From contig NZ_JBGFGN010000089.1 in the NCBI RefSeq assembly GCF_041224595.1, forward strand, positions 1-33,061: a stretch of DNA of 33,061 nt. Reading direction: 5' to 3'. Made by a program: the position numbers and the translations under genes. Below the pieces are notes generated by a model. That model saw only the letters and a program-made list of their open reading frames with translations. It had not been told where the DNA came from and made no database searches. Numbering within the stretch: position 1 is the first letter of the stretch; every line of letters begins with the position of its first letter. Of the stretch, positions 14,443 to 22,557 are shown piece after piece. Origin of the DNA: Donghicola sp041224595 (GTDB lineage Bacteria; Pseudomonadota; Alphaproteobacteria; Rhodobacterales; Rhodobacteraceae).

Positions 14443-16109
14443 ACCTGCTCGTCTGAAAAGCCATGAGCGGTCTTGTCCCAGTAGAATGGCTTCAAGGCAA
14501 GCTCGTAGGCCGCTTTGAAGGCCGCCGCAGTCGCAAGCGGGAAGTACAATGGCATAAACACCGCCCATGGCATCAAGTGGCGTAGATGCGGCTTGGACAC
14601 TGCGATCAAAGAAGCGGACAAGTTAATCACCTCGCAGGCAATGAAGGTGTAGATCAGTGTCCAAGTTGTTGTGTGATCCAAAGCTCCGAGCATCGGGTGG
14701 GTGAAACCGAAAGGCAGCAGCCAGAAAGACCAAAGCAGCGGTGCCAATAGAAATTGGCTGATAGACGCCAAAAAGAAGATCTGAAAGCCCGCAAACTGGC
14801 GCATACCAAGCTCTTTCCACAGGCGAAACGGGCGGCGCATGTGTACGATATAAGTCACCATGTAGCCCTTGATCCAGCGCGACCGTTGCTTGATCCAAGG
14901 CCATGTATGACAGTTCGCTTCCTCCATTGTGGTGGTTGGAACCAGCTCGGTCCGCCAACCGTGGCGGGCGAGTCGGATGCCGAGATCCGCATCTTCGGTC
15001 ACGTTATGGGCGTCCCAAGCGCCGATCTCGTCCAGTGCGTGACGCCGCACAAAGAGCGTGGTCCCCCCCAAGGGAACGGCGAGTCGCAACGCGGACAGAC
15101 CGGGTAGAATCAAACGGAACCAAGCAGCGTATTCTGTGGTGAAACACCGCGAGAGCCAGTTGTCGCGCGGATTGTAGTAGTCAAGGCAGCCCTGAAGACA
15201 GACGACGTCCGGTGGTGCCGCATCGAACGCTGCTGTGATTTTCAGAAGTTGATCCGCCTCGGGGGCGTCTTCGGCGTCATAGATCCCGACAATGTCGCCA
15301 CGACAGAAGTCCAAGGCATAGTTTAGCGCTCGGGGTTTTGTTTTCGGGTGTCCATCCGGCACAACGATGACGCGGTAACCTTGGGGCAAGGGCTGCGCTA
15401 GGGCGATGGCGCTCCGCGTCTCGTCATCGTTTTCTTCGACCACGAAGAGGACGTCCAATTTTTCCCTAGGGTAGTCCAGACGCTTCATCCGTCGGACGAG
15501 ACGCGCGGCGATGCGCTCTTCTTTGTGCAGTGGGACCATGATGGACACCACGGGCAGGTCTTTGAGGGGCAGAGGCGATTGCTTGCCCAAACGGCGTGGC
15601 GACACGAGCGTCGCCGTGACACAAAACGCCTTGAGCAGGGTCACGCAGATCAGGGTAAAGATACACCAAGCGGTCACCACCAACGCAGCGGTCGACGGCC
15701 ACGTCAGGGCAAATGTGATTCCGGAGATCGTCAGCAAAGGCATTTGCAGCCGGTTTCGCGGCGAGAGGTTTGCCAATCGGCGGCAACTCAACTCTTCGGG
15801 GACCCGTGCCTCGGCACGGCGCGCCAGTGAAACGCCTAGTTTCTCGTGCTGCAAAGCCTCGATTTCGGCCGCAGGTGTGACGACAAAGGTCAGCGGACCC
15901 GCATCCTGCAATTTGTCTCTGAGGAACGCGACACTCGCCTGCGTTTCAACTGCGATCATACCGGGTTGGCCCAGGGGAATCGCATGGCAACGGACCCAGT
16001 CTTGCGGTGGCAGGAGCTCGCAAATGGAGGCGGTTGTTTTTGCAGAGGATTCTGGCGCGGGTACCTTTTGGAAAAGGGTCGCGGCAGTCTGTGCAAAGTG
16101 CTCGGACAT
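14439..16109 (-). CDS. Membrane family-2 glycosyltransferase (exopolysaccharide type)
   Basis: This 556-aa protein is a processive-type GT2 enzyme like those making beta-linked exopolysaccharides. After ~115 residues, whose SLARRAEARVPEELSCRR stretch recalls the GspE N-terminal domain fused to such enzymes, come a membrane pair (about 124-165) and the catalytic domain (about 175-400). Visible motifs are VSIMVPLHKEE, the sugar-nucleotide YDAEDAPE, TEDADLG (catalytic Asp) and QRSRWIKG (QxxRW). Three or four membrane segments follow (about 410-520). An ATG at 16142 would add 11 residues, but ATG 16109 has GAGGAGAG ahead, so I chose it. The ribosome site is inside a strong hairpin, and a perfect CtrA box lies 46 bases upstream. 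The polymer made is unknown. Confidence 0.88.
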   Translation of the reverse strand: MSEHFAQTAATLFQKVPAPESSAKTTASICELLPPQDWVRCHAIPLGQPGMIAVETQASVAFLRDKLQDAGPLTFVVTPAAEIEALQHEKLGVSLARRAEARVPEELSCRRLANLSPRNRLQMPLLTISGITFALTWPSTAALVVTAWCIFTLICVTLLKAFCVTATLVSPRRLGKQSPLPLKDLPVVSIMVPLHKEERIAARLVRRMKRLDYPREKLDVLFVVEENDDETRSAIALAQPLPQGYRVIVVPDGHPKTKPRALNYALDFCRGDIVGIYDAEDAPEADQLLKITAAFDAAPPDVVCLQGCLDYYNPRDNWLSRCFTTEYAAWFRLILPGLSALRLAVPLGGTTLFVRRHALDEIGAWDAHNVTEDADLGIRLARHGWRTELVPTTTMEEANCHTWPWIKQRSRWIKGYMVTYIVHMRRPFRLWKELGMRQFAGFQIFFLASISQFLLAPLLWSFWLLPFGFTHPMLGALDHTTTWTLIYTFIACEVINLSASLIAVSKPHLRHLMPWAVFMPLYFPLATAAAFKAAYELALKPFYWDKTAHGFSDEQV

Positions 16110-16113
16110 GAAA

Positions 16114-16142
16114 ATGCTCTCCTCACCAAGTGAGAAGAGCAT
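16114..16142 (-). promoter_or_regulatory. 5'-leader hairpin enclosing glycosyltransferase ribosome site
   Basis: On the minus strand, ATGCTCTTCTCAC (16142-16130) and GTGAGGAGAGCAT (16126-16114) pair over 13 bases with one G-U and a 3-nt loop. The second arm contains the GAGGAGAG ribosome site; the ATG follows 4 bases later at 16109. Folding would hide the site. It could instead act as a terminator (TTTTC follows), though its place directly at the start codon argues for translational control. Confidence 0.65.
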
Positions 16143-16154
16143 GGCTTTATTATC

Positions 16155-16169
16155 TTAATGGGCGGTTAA
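16155..16169. promoter_or_regulatory. CtrA binding site (TTAA-N7-TTAA)
   Basis: TTAATGGGCGGTTAA (16155-16169) matches the full CtrA consensus exactly, and the second half-site begins another near-match, TTAA-N7-TTAG (16166-16180). It lies 46-60 bases upstream of the glycosyltransferase ATG and just past the end of carA. CtrA is the master cell-cycle and motility regulator of Alphaproteobacteria. It is the only perfect box I found in the intergenic regions of this window. Confidence 0.65.
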
Positions 16170-16182
16170 TTTGCCCTTAGAT

Positions 16183-17346
16183 TTAGGCTTTGCGCGCATC
16201 CATCGCTTCGGCGAAACGCTCGAAGAGGTAGAAGCTGTCCTGCGGGCCGGGGCTTGCCTCGGGGTGGTGCTGGACGCTGAATATGGGCTTGCCTTCGACC
16301 TCGATACCGCAGTTCGACCCGTCGAACAGCGACACATGGCTTTCCACAACACCTGCGGGCAGGGTCTGTGTGTCGACGGTGAAGCCATGATTCATCGAAG
16401 TGATCTCGACCTTGCCGGTCTTGTTCTCTTTGACCGGGTGGTTCGCACCGTGGTGGCCGTGGTTCATCTTGACGGTCTTGGCACCCAGCGCCAGTGCCAG
16501 CATCTGGTGGCCAAGGCAAATGCCGAAGACAGGCAGGTCAGCTTCGAGAACCTTTTTGATCGCGGGCACGGCGTATTCGCCGGTTGCTGCCGGATCGCCG
16601 GGGCCGTTCGACAGGAAAACGCCATCGGGGTTATGAGCCAGAATCTCTTCGCCGGTTGCCGAGGCGGGCAGGACCGTCACGTCACAGCCAGCGGAGGCAA
16701 GGCAGCGCAGGATGTTGCGTTTGGCGCCGAAATCTATAGCGACGACCTTGTGCTTGGGGGCTTCTTGCTTGGCGTAGCCTTCGGGCCATGCCCAACGCAT
16801 CTCGTCCCAGCGATAAGACTGCGCGCAGGTCACGTCTTTGGCCAGATCGAGGCCAACAAGGCCTTTGAATGCGCGGGCCTTGGCAACCAGAGCTTCAATG
16901 TCGAAGTTGCCTTCGGGATCGTGGGCCAGAGCAACGTGCGGGGCGCCTTGCTGGCGGATCGCGCGGGTCAGGCGGCGGGTGTCGATGCCACCGATCGCGA
17001 TGCGGCCGCGCTTGGCGAGCCATTCGCCCAATGTTTCAACCGAACGCCAGTTGCTGGGTTCGGTGGGGTCCCATTTCACAACCATCCCTGCGGCCACCGG
17101 ATCACCGGTTTCGTCGTCTTCGGGGGTCGCACCGGTGTTCCCGATATGGGGGAAGGTAAAGGTCACGATCTGGCCCGCATAGGACGGGTCGGTCATGATT
17201 TCCTGGTAACCGGTCATGGCAGTGTTGAAGCACAGTTCGGCTTCGGTCACTCCGGTCGCACCGAAGCCTTTGCCATAGAAAATGGTCCCGTCTGCAAGGG
17301 CCAGACAGGCGGTCGGGCGGGCAGGGGCGTGGGCGCTGCTGGGCAT
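16183..17346 (-). CDS. carA: Carbamoyl-phosphate synthase, small (glutaminase) subunit
   Basis: CarA hydrolyses glutamine and channels ammonia to CarB, making carbamoyl phosphate for arginine and pyrimidines. The 387-aa protein has the CarA N-terminal domain (ALADGTIFYGKGFGATG, FNTAMTGYQEIMTDPSYAGQ) and a class I glutaminase domain with the nucleophile in FGICLGHQ (C277) and the His/Glu pair in SVQHHPEASPGP. GHHGANHPV is also typical. An upstream start at 17391 would add 15 unrelated residues; ATG 17346 follows CAAGGAGAGAGCCG. carB is not in the window. It is divergent from the yqeY-like gene, a pairing also seen in other Rhodobacterales. Confidence 0.97.
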   Translation of the reverse strand: MPSSAHAPARPTACLALADGTIFYGKGFGATGVTEAELCFNTAMTGYQEIMTDPSYAGQIVTFTFPHIGNTGATPEDDETGDPVAAGMVVKWDPTEPSNWRSVETLGEWLAKRGRIAIGGIDTRRLTRAIRQQGAPHVALAHDPEGNFDIEALVAKARAFKGLVGLDLAKDVTCAQSYRWDEMRWAWPEGYAKQEAPKHKVVAIDFGAKRNILRCLASAGCDVTVLPASATGEEILAHNPDGVFLSNGPGDPAATGEYAVPAIKKVLEADLPVFGICLGHQMLALALGAKTVKMNHGHHGANHPVKENKTGKVEITSMNHGFTVDTQTLPAGVVESHVSLFDGSNCGIEVEGKPIFSVQHHPEASPGPQDSFYLFERFAEAMDARKA

Positions 17347-17519
17347 CGGCTCTCTCCTTGGGGACAAATCGGGCGACACATAGGCCCGCACGCGTCAGCG
17401 GTCAAGCAGAATGGGTCAAAATAGCGCCTATGCAGAGCGCTAACAGCGAAGGTAGACATATGTCGGGTGAACTCTTATATGAGCGCACTTGTGCAAGCCC
17501 CTGGGATGGGAATGATTTA

Positions 17520-17981
17520 ATGGAACTGCGTAAAAAGATTGGCGCCGCACTCAAGGACGCCATGAAAGCAAAAGACGCCACACGGCTGTCGACGCTGCGC
17601 CTGATCAATGCGGCCATCAAGGATCGCGAGATCGCGCTGCGTGTCGATGGCGAAGAAGCCGTGATCTCGGAAAGCGAAATTCAGGCGATTCTGGCCAAGA
17701 TGGTCAAGCAACGTCAGGAAAGCGCTAAGACCTATGAGGAAGGGGGCCGACTCGATCTGGCTCAGTCCGAAGAGGCGGAAATCGAGATCATCGAAGAGTT
17801 TTTGCCCCGCCAGTTGGATGAGGACGAAACCAAGGCGGCGATCGACGCAGCCATCGCCGAGAGCGACGCGTCCTCGATCCGCGACATGGGCAAGGTCATG
17901 GGCCTGCTCAAAGAGAAATACATGGGGCAGATGGACTTTGGTCTGGCTGGTCCGCAGGTGAAGGCCCGTCTGTCGGCCTGA
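17520..17981 (+). CDS. GatB/YqeY-domain protein
   Basis: This 153-aa protein is the stand-alone YqeY family, which resembles the C-terminal tRNA-binding domain of GatB in the Asp/Glu-tRNA amidotransferase. Recognised features are LRKKIGAALKDAMKAKD, LRLINAAIKDREI, the YEEGGRLDLAQSEEAEIEIIEEFLPRQL segment and the C-terminal DMGKVMGLLKEKYMGQMDFG. The reading frame is open from 17358, but the first residues before 17520 do not fit the family. ATG 17460 (MSGELLYER) is a further possibility. GGGA-rich bases precede 17520. Its cellular role is not firmly known; in many bacteria it lies near rpsU/dnaG, not carA. Confidence 0.9.
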   Translation: MELRKKIGAALKDAMKAKDATRLSTLRLINAAIKDREIALRVDGEEAVISESEIQAILAKMVKQRQESAKTYEEGGRLDLAQSEEAEIEIIEEFLPRQLDEDETKAAIDAAIAESDASSIRDMGKVMGLLKEKYMGQMDFGLAGPQVKARLSA

Positions 17982-17986
17982 CTTAT

Positions 17987-18043
17987 TTGAGGGATTTGCG
18001 TGGCAAATCCCTCAACGCCTCCGGCGCGGGAGTATTTTTTCCA
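17987..18043 (+). terminator. Terminator after yqeY-like gene, GGAGTATTTTTT tail
   Basis: TTGAGGGATTTGC (17987-17999) and GCAAATCCCTCAA (18003-18015) form a perfect 13-bp stem with the 3-nt loop gtg. The tail GGAGTATTTTTTCC (18029-18042) follows 13 bases later, unlike copy 35-78 where it is adjacent. It reaches almost to the end of the converging gene at 18053. Confidence 0.75.
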
Positions 18044-18052
18044 AGAAAGAGA

Positions 18053-18967
18053 TCAGTCGAGCGCGAAGTCCTGACGGATTCGTGCCAGCGTTTCTGGGTC
18101 CGTGACCTCGAAGCGTTCGGAAAAGCGTTGCTTAAAGCTCACGCGGCCGCGGCGGGCGCCGAAGTTTTCGCCGTGGTTGAGCAGGTAGAGCGCTTTGGGA
18201 CCGCTGAGCGGCGTCAGCGGGCGGCCTGCGAGTTTTGCCAGATAGGGGAACATGCGGTGTTCGTGCTGCGTCGACTCTCGGATACGCGCTGTTTCGGCGT
18301 TCGGGTCTGAGGTGAAGTCGAAGGGGAGTGCCGCACAGCTGCCACAGAGTTTCCAGAACGGTTTACGCAGGGGCTGCGCCGCGCTGGCAGGGGCGGCGAG
18401 GGCGATGCGATTGTTGCCCACGTCAAACACGTAGCCCTGGCTCATCAGATAACCGCCTGCCGCGCGTCGGGTGTGCATTTCTTCGACCAATGTCGGATGC
18501 GCGAGATCATCTGCATCAAAGGTCATGGCGTAGCCTTGGGCGATCCCAAGGGTCGGAAGGGTGTCGCAGAGCTGCCTCAGCTTGGCCCATTTGTCATTGC
18601 CTTCGATTTCTTCGGTGAAGGGGACAAAGGTGATGCGGGCATCATCGGGCAGGTCGGGGCTGGTCTGGCCGCAAATCAAAACACGCCAGTTCGGATCTGT
18701 CTGTGCGATGAAGCTGCGTAGAGTGGCAGTCAGGCGCTGGCATACCGCCTGCCAGTCGCCCACGTGGTGCGGGCCGACCAGCGGTATGAGAAAGACTGAG
18801 GTCGGGTTTTCTGAGGGGCGTGCGGATTTCAGGCTGCGTAGGGTCAAAGCCGCGCGCTCAGAGGCCTGAAGGTCGGAGTTTTTGAGTAACAGGTCAGGCC
18901 CAAACAGGCGCGCCGCGGTCAGCAGGCTGAAGCGGCGCATTTTCGGTGTGGCAGGAACCTGGGCCAT
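18053..18967 (-). CDS. Putative glycosyltransferase-like protein
   Basis: This 304-aa protein looks like a GT-A-fold glycosyltransferase. Residues ~55-75 (TSVFLIPLVGPHHVGDW) resemble a first strand-loop; FIAQTDPNWRVLICGQ is the usual 'many-copies' GT2 phrase, and AMTFDADDLAHPTLVEEM carries the DxDD metal-binding motif (about 167-184). The C-terminal region (SCAALPFDFTS, TQHEHRMFPYLAKL, LLNHGENFG) is similar to bacterial rhamnosyl/galactosyl-transferase-like hypotheticals. There is no signal peptide or membrane segment. It is 12 bases downstream of the DUF2244 gene on the same strand, so they may share a transcript. Donor and acceptor are unknown. Confidence 0.65.
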   Translation of the reverse strand: MAQVPATPKMRRFSLLTAARLFGPDLLLKNSDLQASERAALTLRSLKSARPSENPTSVFLIPLVGPHHVGDWQAVCQRLTATLRSFIAQTDPNWRVLICGQTSPDLPDDARITFVPFTEEIEGNDKWAKLRQLCDTLPTLGIAQGYAMTFDADDLAHPTLVEEMHTRRAAGGYLMSQGYVFDVGNNRIALAAPASAAQPLRKPFWKLCGSCAALPFDFTSDPNAETARIRESTQHEHRMFPYLAKLAGRPLTPLSGPKALYLLNHGENFGARRGRVSFKQRFSERFEVTDPETLARIRQDFALD

Positions 18968-18978
18968 AGACGGGCTTT

Positions 18979-19497
18979 CTATTGTTTGCGCGCCGCGCGC
19001 GGAAGGGCGAGGAGAAGCTCCGAGTAGAGCTCTTTGCGCTCGTCTTCGCTCAGAAACGCTCCGATCTCAACCTCTCTGCTATTGCCCTTGAGGGTAACAT
19101 AGTTCGGAACGGGGCCGCCGCGCGGGTGCAGGCTGACTTTGGCCCAGTAGATATTGCAGGTCCACGAACTGGTTTTTCCGGTCTTGTCGCGGTGCAGCAG
19201 ATCCACCCGTTCCGGCCAGAGGGTCATCGTCTCGATCACATCTCCGTCGCGGTAGCTGCGTTGAAGCAGGTACCACATCAGGCCCATGGCGATCACGATA
19301 AAAGGCAGCAGCCCCCACATCACCGGTGATCCGATCATTGCGATCAGGGGTAGGGCGATGAACGCCGAAGTGATCGCAAAGAAGGTCACAAACCCTTTGC
19401 GGGGCAAAGAGCGGTAGGGCCAGAGATGGAGTTCGGCCAGCGGCCCCTCGGACTCTGTCGGGGTGTCGGGAAGTTCTTTGACCCATTCGTACGGCAT
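18979..19497 (-). CDS. DUF2244-family membrane protein
   Basis: This 172-aa protein has two adjacent membrane segments (about 35-57 and 60-80) followed by a soluble C-terminal domain (SYRDGDVIETMTLWPERVDLLHR, YWAKVSLHPRG, REVEIGAFLSEDERKELYSELLLAL). This is the DUF2244 pattern, found across Alphaproteobacteria next to cytochrome oxidase genes; the biochemical role is unknown. The ATG has AGAGG six bases ahead. It starts just 28 bases after the ctaD terminator on the same strand, too near for a separate full promoter, so it probably depends on read-through from ctaD or on a promoter within the ctaD 3' end. Confidence 0.85.
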   Translation of the reverse strand: MPYEWVKELPDTPTESEGPLAELHLWPYRSLPRKGFVTFFAITSAFIALPLIAMIGSPVMWGLLPFIVIAMGLMWYLLQRSYRDGDVIETMTLWPERVDLLHRDKTGKTSSWTCNIYWAKVSLHPRGGPVPNYVTLKGNSREVEIGAFLSEDERKELYSELLLALPRAARKQ

Positions 19498-19523
19498 CAG
19501 GACCTCTGCAGCTTGGAGGAACG

Positions 19524-19552
19524 AAAAAGGCCCGGACAGTGTCCGGGCCTTT
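19524..19552 (-). terminator. Intrinsic terminator after ctaD
   Basis: AAAGGCCCGGACA (19526-19538) and TGTCCGGGCCTTT (19540-19552) are perfect inverted repeats about one base, giving an ~11-bp stem with a 5-nt loop. Read on minus the T-run ends at 19524 (five T). It is 26 bases past the ctaD stop. Confidence 0.9.
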
Positions 19553-19578
19553 GAAGGTCTATGGGATCAAGCCCGGGA

Positions 19579-21249
19579 TTAGTGGGCGTGGCCCTTGTCC
19601 CAGTCTTCCTGCTTCGGCAGCTGCTCGAAGGTGTGCTCGGGCGGCGGCGAGGGCAGGGTCCATTCCAGAGTATCCGCGTACTCGTTCCAGTAGTTCGCGC
19701 GGGTCTCTTTCTTGCCGTAGAACAGCGAGTAGAACATCACGCCAAAGAAGAACAGGAACGAAGCAAAGGCGATGAATGCGCCGATTGACGAGATAGTGTT
19801 CCAGAAGGCGAACGCTTCGGGGTAGTCGATGTAACGGCGGGGCATGCCCTGACGGCCCAGGAAGTGCTGGGGGAAGAAGGTCAGGTTTGCGCCGACGAAC
19901 ATCGCCCAGAAGTGCAGCTTGCCGGCCCACTCGGGGTACTGGCGACCAGTCACTTTGCCGAAGTAGTAGTAGATACCGGCAAAGATACAGAACACCGCAC
20001 CCAGCGACATCACGTAGTGGAAGTGCGCAACCACGTAGTAGGTGTCATGGTATGCACGGTCCAGACCTGCCTGCGACAGGACAACACCGGTCACGCCACC
20101 AACGGTGAACAGGAACAGGAAGCCCAGCGACCATAGCATCGGGGTTTTGAACTCGATCGAGCCGCCCCACATGGTTGCCAGCCAGCTGAAGACCTTCACG
20201 CCGGTGGGAACCGCAATAACCATGGTGGCCATCATGAAGTAGGACTGCTGACGTAGGCTCATGCCGACGGTGTACATGTGGTGCGCCCACACGACGAAGC
20301 CGAGAACACCGATCGCAACCATCGCGTAGACCATCGGCAGGTAGCCGAAGACGGGCTTGCGCGAGAAGGTCGCAATGATGTGGCTGATCAGGCCAAAGCC
20401 GGGCAGAATGATGATGTACACTTCGGGGTGACCGAAGAACCACAGGATGTGCTGGTACAGGATCGGGTCGCCTCCGCCAGCAGGCTGGAAGAAGGCGGTG
20501 CCGAAGTTACGGTCGGTCAGCAGCATGGTGATCGCGCCGGCCAGAACGGGCAGCGACAGAAGGATCAGCCACGCGGTGACGAACACGGACCATGCGAACA
20601 GCGGAACCTTGTGCAGGGTCATGCCGGGCGCGCGCATGTTCAGGAAGGTGGTGATGATGTTGATCGCACCGAGGATCGACGACGCACCCGATACGTGAAC
20701 CGCAAAGATTGCGAGGTCCATCGAGTAACCGGCTTCGTTGGTCGACAGAGGCGCATACAGTACCCAGCCAACACCCGAACCCAGCTGGTCGTTACCGCCC
20801 GGAGACAGGAGCGACGCAACACCCAGCGCGGTACCGGCAACATAGAGCCAGTAGCTGAGGTTGTTCAGACGGGGGAACGCCATATCCGGAGCACCGATCT
20901 GCAGCGGCATGAAGTAGTTGCCAAAGCCGCCGAACAGCGCGGGAATAACGACGAAGAACATCATGAGGATGCCGTGATAGGTGATCATCACGTTCCACAG
21001 GTGTCCGTTCGGGGTACACGTTGCATCGCTCGCAAAGAAACGTGCGCCCTCAAGGCACATGTACTGAACGCCAGGATGCATCAGCTCCAGGCGCATATAA
21101 ACGGTAAAGGCGACCGAGATCAGACCTACAAACGCCGCGGTAATGACGTAGAGGATCCCGATGTCCTTGTGGTTGGTCGACATGAACCACCGGGTAAAGA
21201 AACCCCGGTTGTCTTCATGCTCGTGGCCTTGAATGGCTGCGTCCGCCAT
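19579..21249 (-). CDS. ctaD: Cytochrome c oxidase subunit I, aa3 type
   Basis: CtaD is the catalytic subunit of the proton-pumping aa3 oxidase in the inner membrane; it holds heme a and the heme a3-CuB centre. The 556-aa protein opens with the family's RWFMSTNHKDIGILY. The cross-linked His-Tyr pair and proton-channel Glu are in WFFGHPEVYIIILPGFG; the CuB His pair is in VWAHHMYTVGM, and heme ligands are in HYHGILM-type ITYHGILMMFF and VVAHFHYVMSLG. Twelve membrane segments are expected. The other oxidase genes (ctaC, ctaB, ctaG, ctaE) are not here, so ctaD is on its own, as in several Rhodobacterales. Upstream is a 158-base gap with a CRP/FNR-type site. Confidence 0.98.
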   Translation of the reverse strand: MADAAIQGHEHEDNRGFFTRWFMSTNHKDIGILYVITAAFVGLISVAFTVYMRLELMHPGVQYMCLEGARFFASDATCTPNGHLWNVMITYHGILMMFFVVIPALFGGFGNYFMPLQIGAPDMAFPRLNNLSYWLYVAGTALGVASLLSPGGNDQLGSGVGWVLYAPLSTNEAGYSMDLAIFAVHVSGASSILGAINIITTFLNMRAPGMTLHKVPLFAWSVFVTAWLILLSLPVLAGAITMLLTDRNFGTAFFQPAGGGDPILYQHILWFFGHPEVYIIILPGFGLISHIIATFSRKPVFGYLPMVYAMVAIGVLGFVVWAHHMYTVGMSLRQQSYFMMATMVIAVPTGVKVFSWLATMWGGSIEFKTPMLWSLGFLFLFTVGGVTGVVLSQAGLDRAYHDTYYVVAHFHYVMSLGAVFCIFAGIYYYFGKVTGRQYPEWAGKLHFWAMFVGANLTFFPQHFLGRQGMPRRYIDYPEAFAFWNTISSIGAFIAFASFLFFFGVMFYSLFYGKKETRANYWNEYADTLEWTLPSPPPEHTFEQLPKQEDWDKGHAH

Positions 21250-21351
21250 ACTCTTGCCTCCTGCTGGTTAGACTTTGGGCGCAGAGGTTACCCCGCGCCC
21301 GGATTCCATTCGGTTTTTAGATTGCGACTTTAACTTCGGCAATGCACGACT

Positions 21352-21365
21352 TTGACGCAGATCAA
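21352..21365. promoter_or_regulatory. CRP/FNR-type site upstream of ctaD
   Basis: TTGACGCAGATCAA matches the FNR/FnrL pattern TTGAY-N4-ATCAA in both half-sites. It is 103-116 bases upstream of the ctaD ATG, in the gap between the cytochrome c gene and ctaD. Two direct copies of TGTGGTCA (21371-21378 and 21383-21390, 12-bp period) lie next to it. The location suits oxygen control of the aa3 oxidase; binding is not shown. Confidence 0.5.
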
Positions 21366-21407
21366 AAAAATGTGGTCAAAGGTGTGGTCACATGTCGCAG
21401 TCGTGGA

Positions 21408-21803
21408 TTATTCCACAACCGAAGCGAGATATGCTGCGATGTCCTCAGCGCTTTTGACGCGTTGCGCCGCCATTTTCGACTTGGCGCCATCGTCACCGGT
21501 GACCTCTTTCAGCCAAGCCGTGGGGTCAGGCAGGTAGGCTTCGAGGGTCTTGACGTCCCAGACAACGCCTGCTTCGCCTGCGGCGACAAGATAAGAGCTG
21601 TATTTGTAGCCTTCCAAAGTGCCGGCGGTGCGGCCCATCACGCCATAGAGGTTTGGGCCAACGGTGCTCTTTGCGCCGGCTTCCAGCTTGTGGCAGGCTT
21701 TACACTTACGGAATTCTTTCGCGCCCTTGTCGGCGTCGCCTTCGGCCAGTGCAGGTACGGCCAGAGCCAGAATGGTTGCAGCTGCGGTCAGGATGGTTTT
21801 CAT
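21408..21803 (-). CDS. Periplasmic class I cytochrome c (c2-like)
   Basis: This 131-aa precursor has a signal peptide (KTILTAAATILALAVPALA, cleavage after residue ~20) and one heme site, CKACH, near residue 34. The downstream axial Met is most likely in KSKMAAQ. The mature ~110-aa size and the fold order (GPNLYGVMGRTAG, YSSYL, LPDPTAWLKEV, SAEDIAAYLASV) fit a soluble cytochrome c2-type electron carrier. Its position directly upstream of ctaD on the same strand suggests it donates electrons to the oxidase. An upstream start (21866) would give a non-family extension; ATG 21803 follows AAGGGAAGAGAC. Whether it is the main cycA homologue cannot be decided from one locus. Confidence 0.88.
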   Translation of the reverse strand: MKTILTAAATILALAVPALAEGDADKGAKEFRKCKACHKLEAGAKSTVGPNLYGVMGRTAGTLEGYKYSSYLVAAGEAGVVWDVKTLEAYLPDPTAWLKEVTGDDGAKSKMAAQRVKSAEDIAAYLASVVE

Positions 21804-21894
21804 GTCTCTTCCCTTTACGTTGCTTAAATTCAACAAAGCACACTTCCCCCCAGAAGTGCCAGTCATATCAGAAAAAGCAAATGCGACTTTTCGC

Positions 21895-22557
21895 TTAATT
21901 GCTTTCCAGTGGGGGAAACCGATCTTTGAAAGTACGTTCTAGGGCGACGTCCAGATCATCCATTGTGACAGGAAGTCCCAGGTCGACCAGACTGGTGACC
22001 CCGTGTTCACGAATGCCGCAGGGCACGATGCCGCCAAAATGGCTCAGGTCGGGTTCTACGTTTATGGAAATGCCGTGAAAACTGACCCACTTGCGCAGGC
22101 GGATGCCGATTGCGGCAATCTTGTCCTCGGGCTTGGCTCCCGTTGCGGTCAGGGGCTTGTCATCCCGAGTAACCCAGACACCGACGCGGCCTTCGCGGAT
22201 TTCGCCCTTGACGTTGAACTCGTCCAGAGTGGCAATCACCCATTCTTCCAGATCTTTGACAAAGGCGCGCACATCATGCCCGCGCTTCCCGACATTCAGC
22301 ATCACATAGGCCACGCGCTGGCCCGGCCCGTGATAGGTGTACTGGCCGCCGCGCTTGGTTGGGTAGACGGGGAAGCGGTCAGGGTCCGTCAGGTCCTCGA
22401 GCTTGGCCGAGGTGCCGGCCGTGTACAGCGGAGGATGCTCGACCAGCCAGATCAGCTCTTCGGCCTCACCTGCGGCGATCTGGGCTGCACGCGTCTCCAT
22501 GAAGGTTTCGGCCTCTCGGTAATCAGTGAGACCTTCTGAAATTTTCCACTCGACCAA
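21895..22557 (-). CDS. lipB: Octanoyl-[acyl-carrier-protein]:protein N-octanoyltransferase
   Basis: LipB transfers octanoate from ACP to lipoyl domains, the first step of lipoic acid attachment to 2-oxoacid dehydrogenases. The 220-aa protein shows the family signature RGGQYTYHGPGQRVAYVML (about 70-88), the Lys in EDKIAAIGIR, FHGISINVEPDLSHF and the acyl-thioester Cys in GIVPCGI (C180). The N-terminal WLVEHPPLYTAGTSAK is also typical. It is upstream of the cytochrome c gene on the same strand with a 91-base gap. A 6-bp CACTTC/GAAGTG stem (21841-21858) lies in that gap but is too weak to call a terminator. Confidence 0.97.
   Translation of the reverse strand: MVEWKISEGLTDYREAETFMETRAAQIAAGEAEELIWLVEHPPLYTAGTSAKLEDLTDPDRFPVYPTKRGGQYTYHGPGQRVAYVMLNVGKRGHDVRAFVKDLEEWVIATLDEFNVKGEIREGRVGVWVTRDDKPLTATGAKPEDKIAAIGIRLRKWVSFHGISINVEPDLSHFGGIVPCGIREHGVTSLVDLGLPVTMDDLDVALERTFKDRFPPLESN

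Noticed and set aside
20278..21333. 351-codon frame on plus across ctaD
   Set aside because: Antisense to ctaD; no motif, and the start is inside the ctaD coding region.
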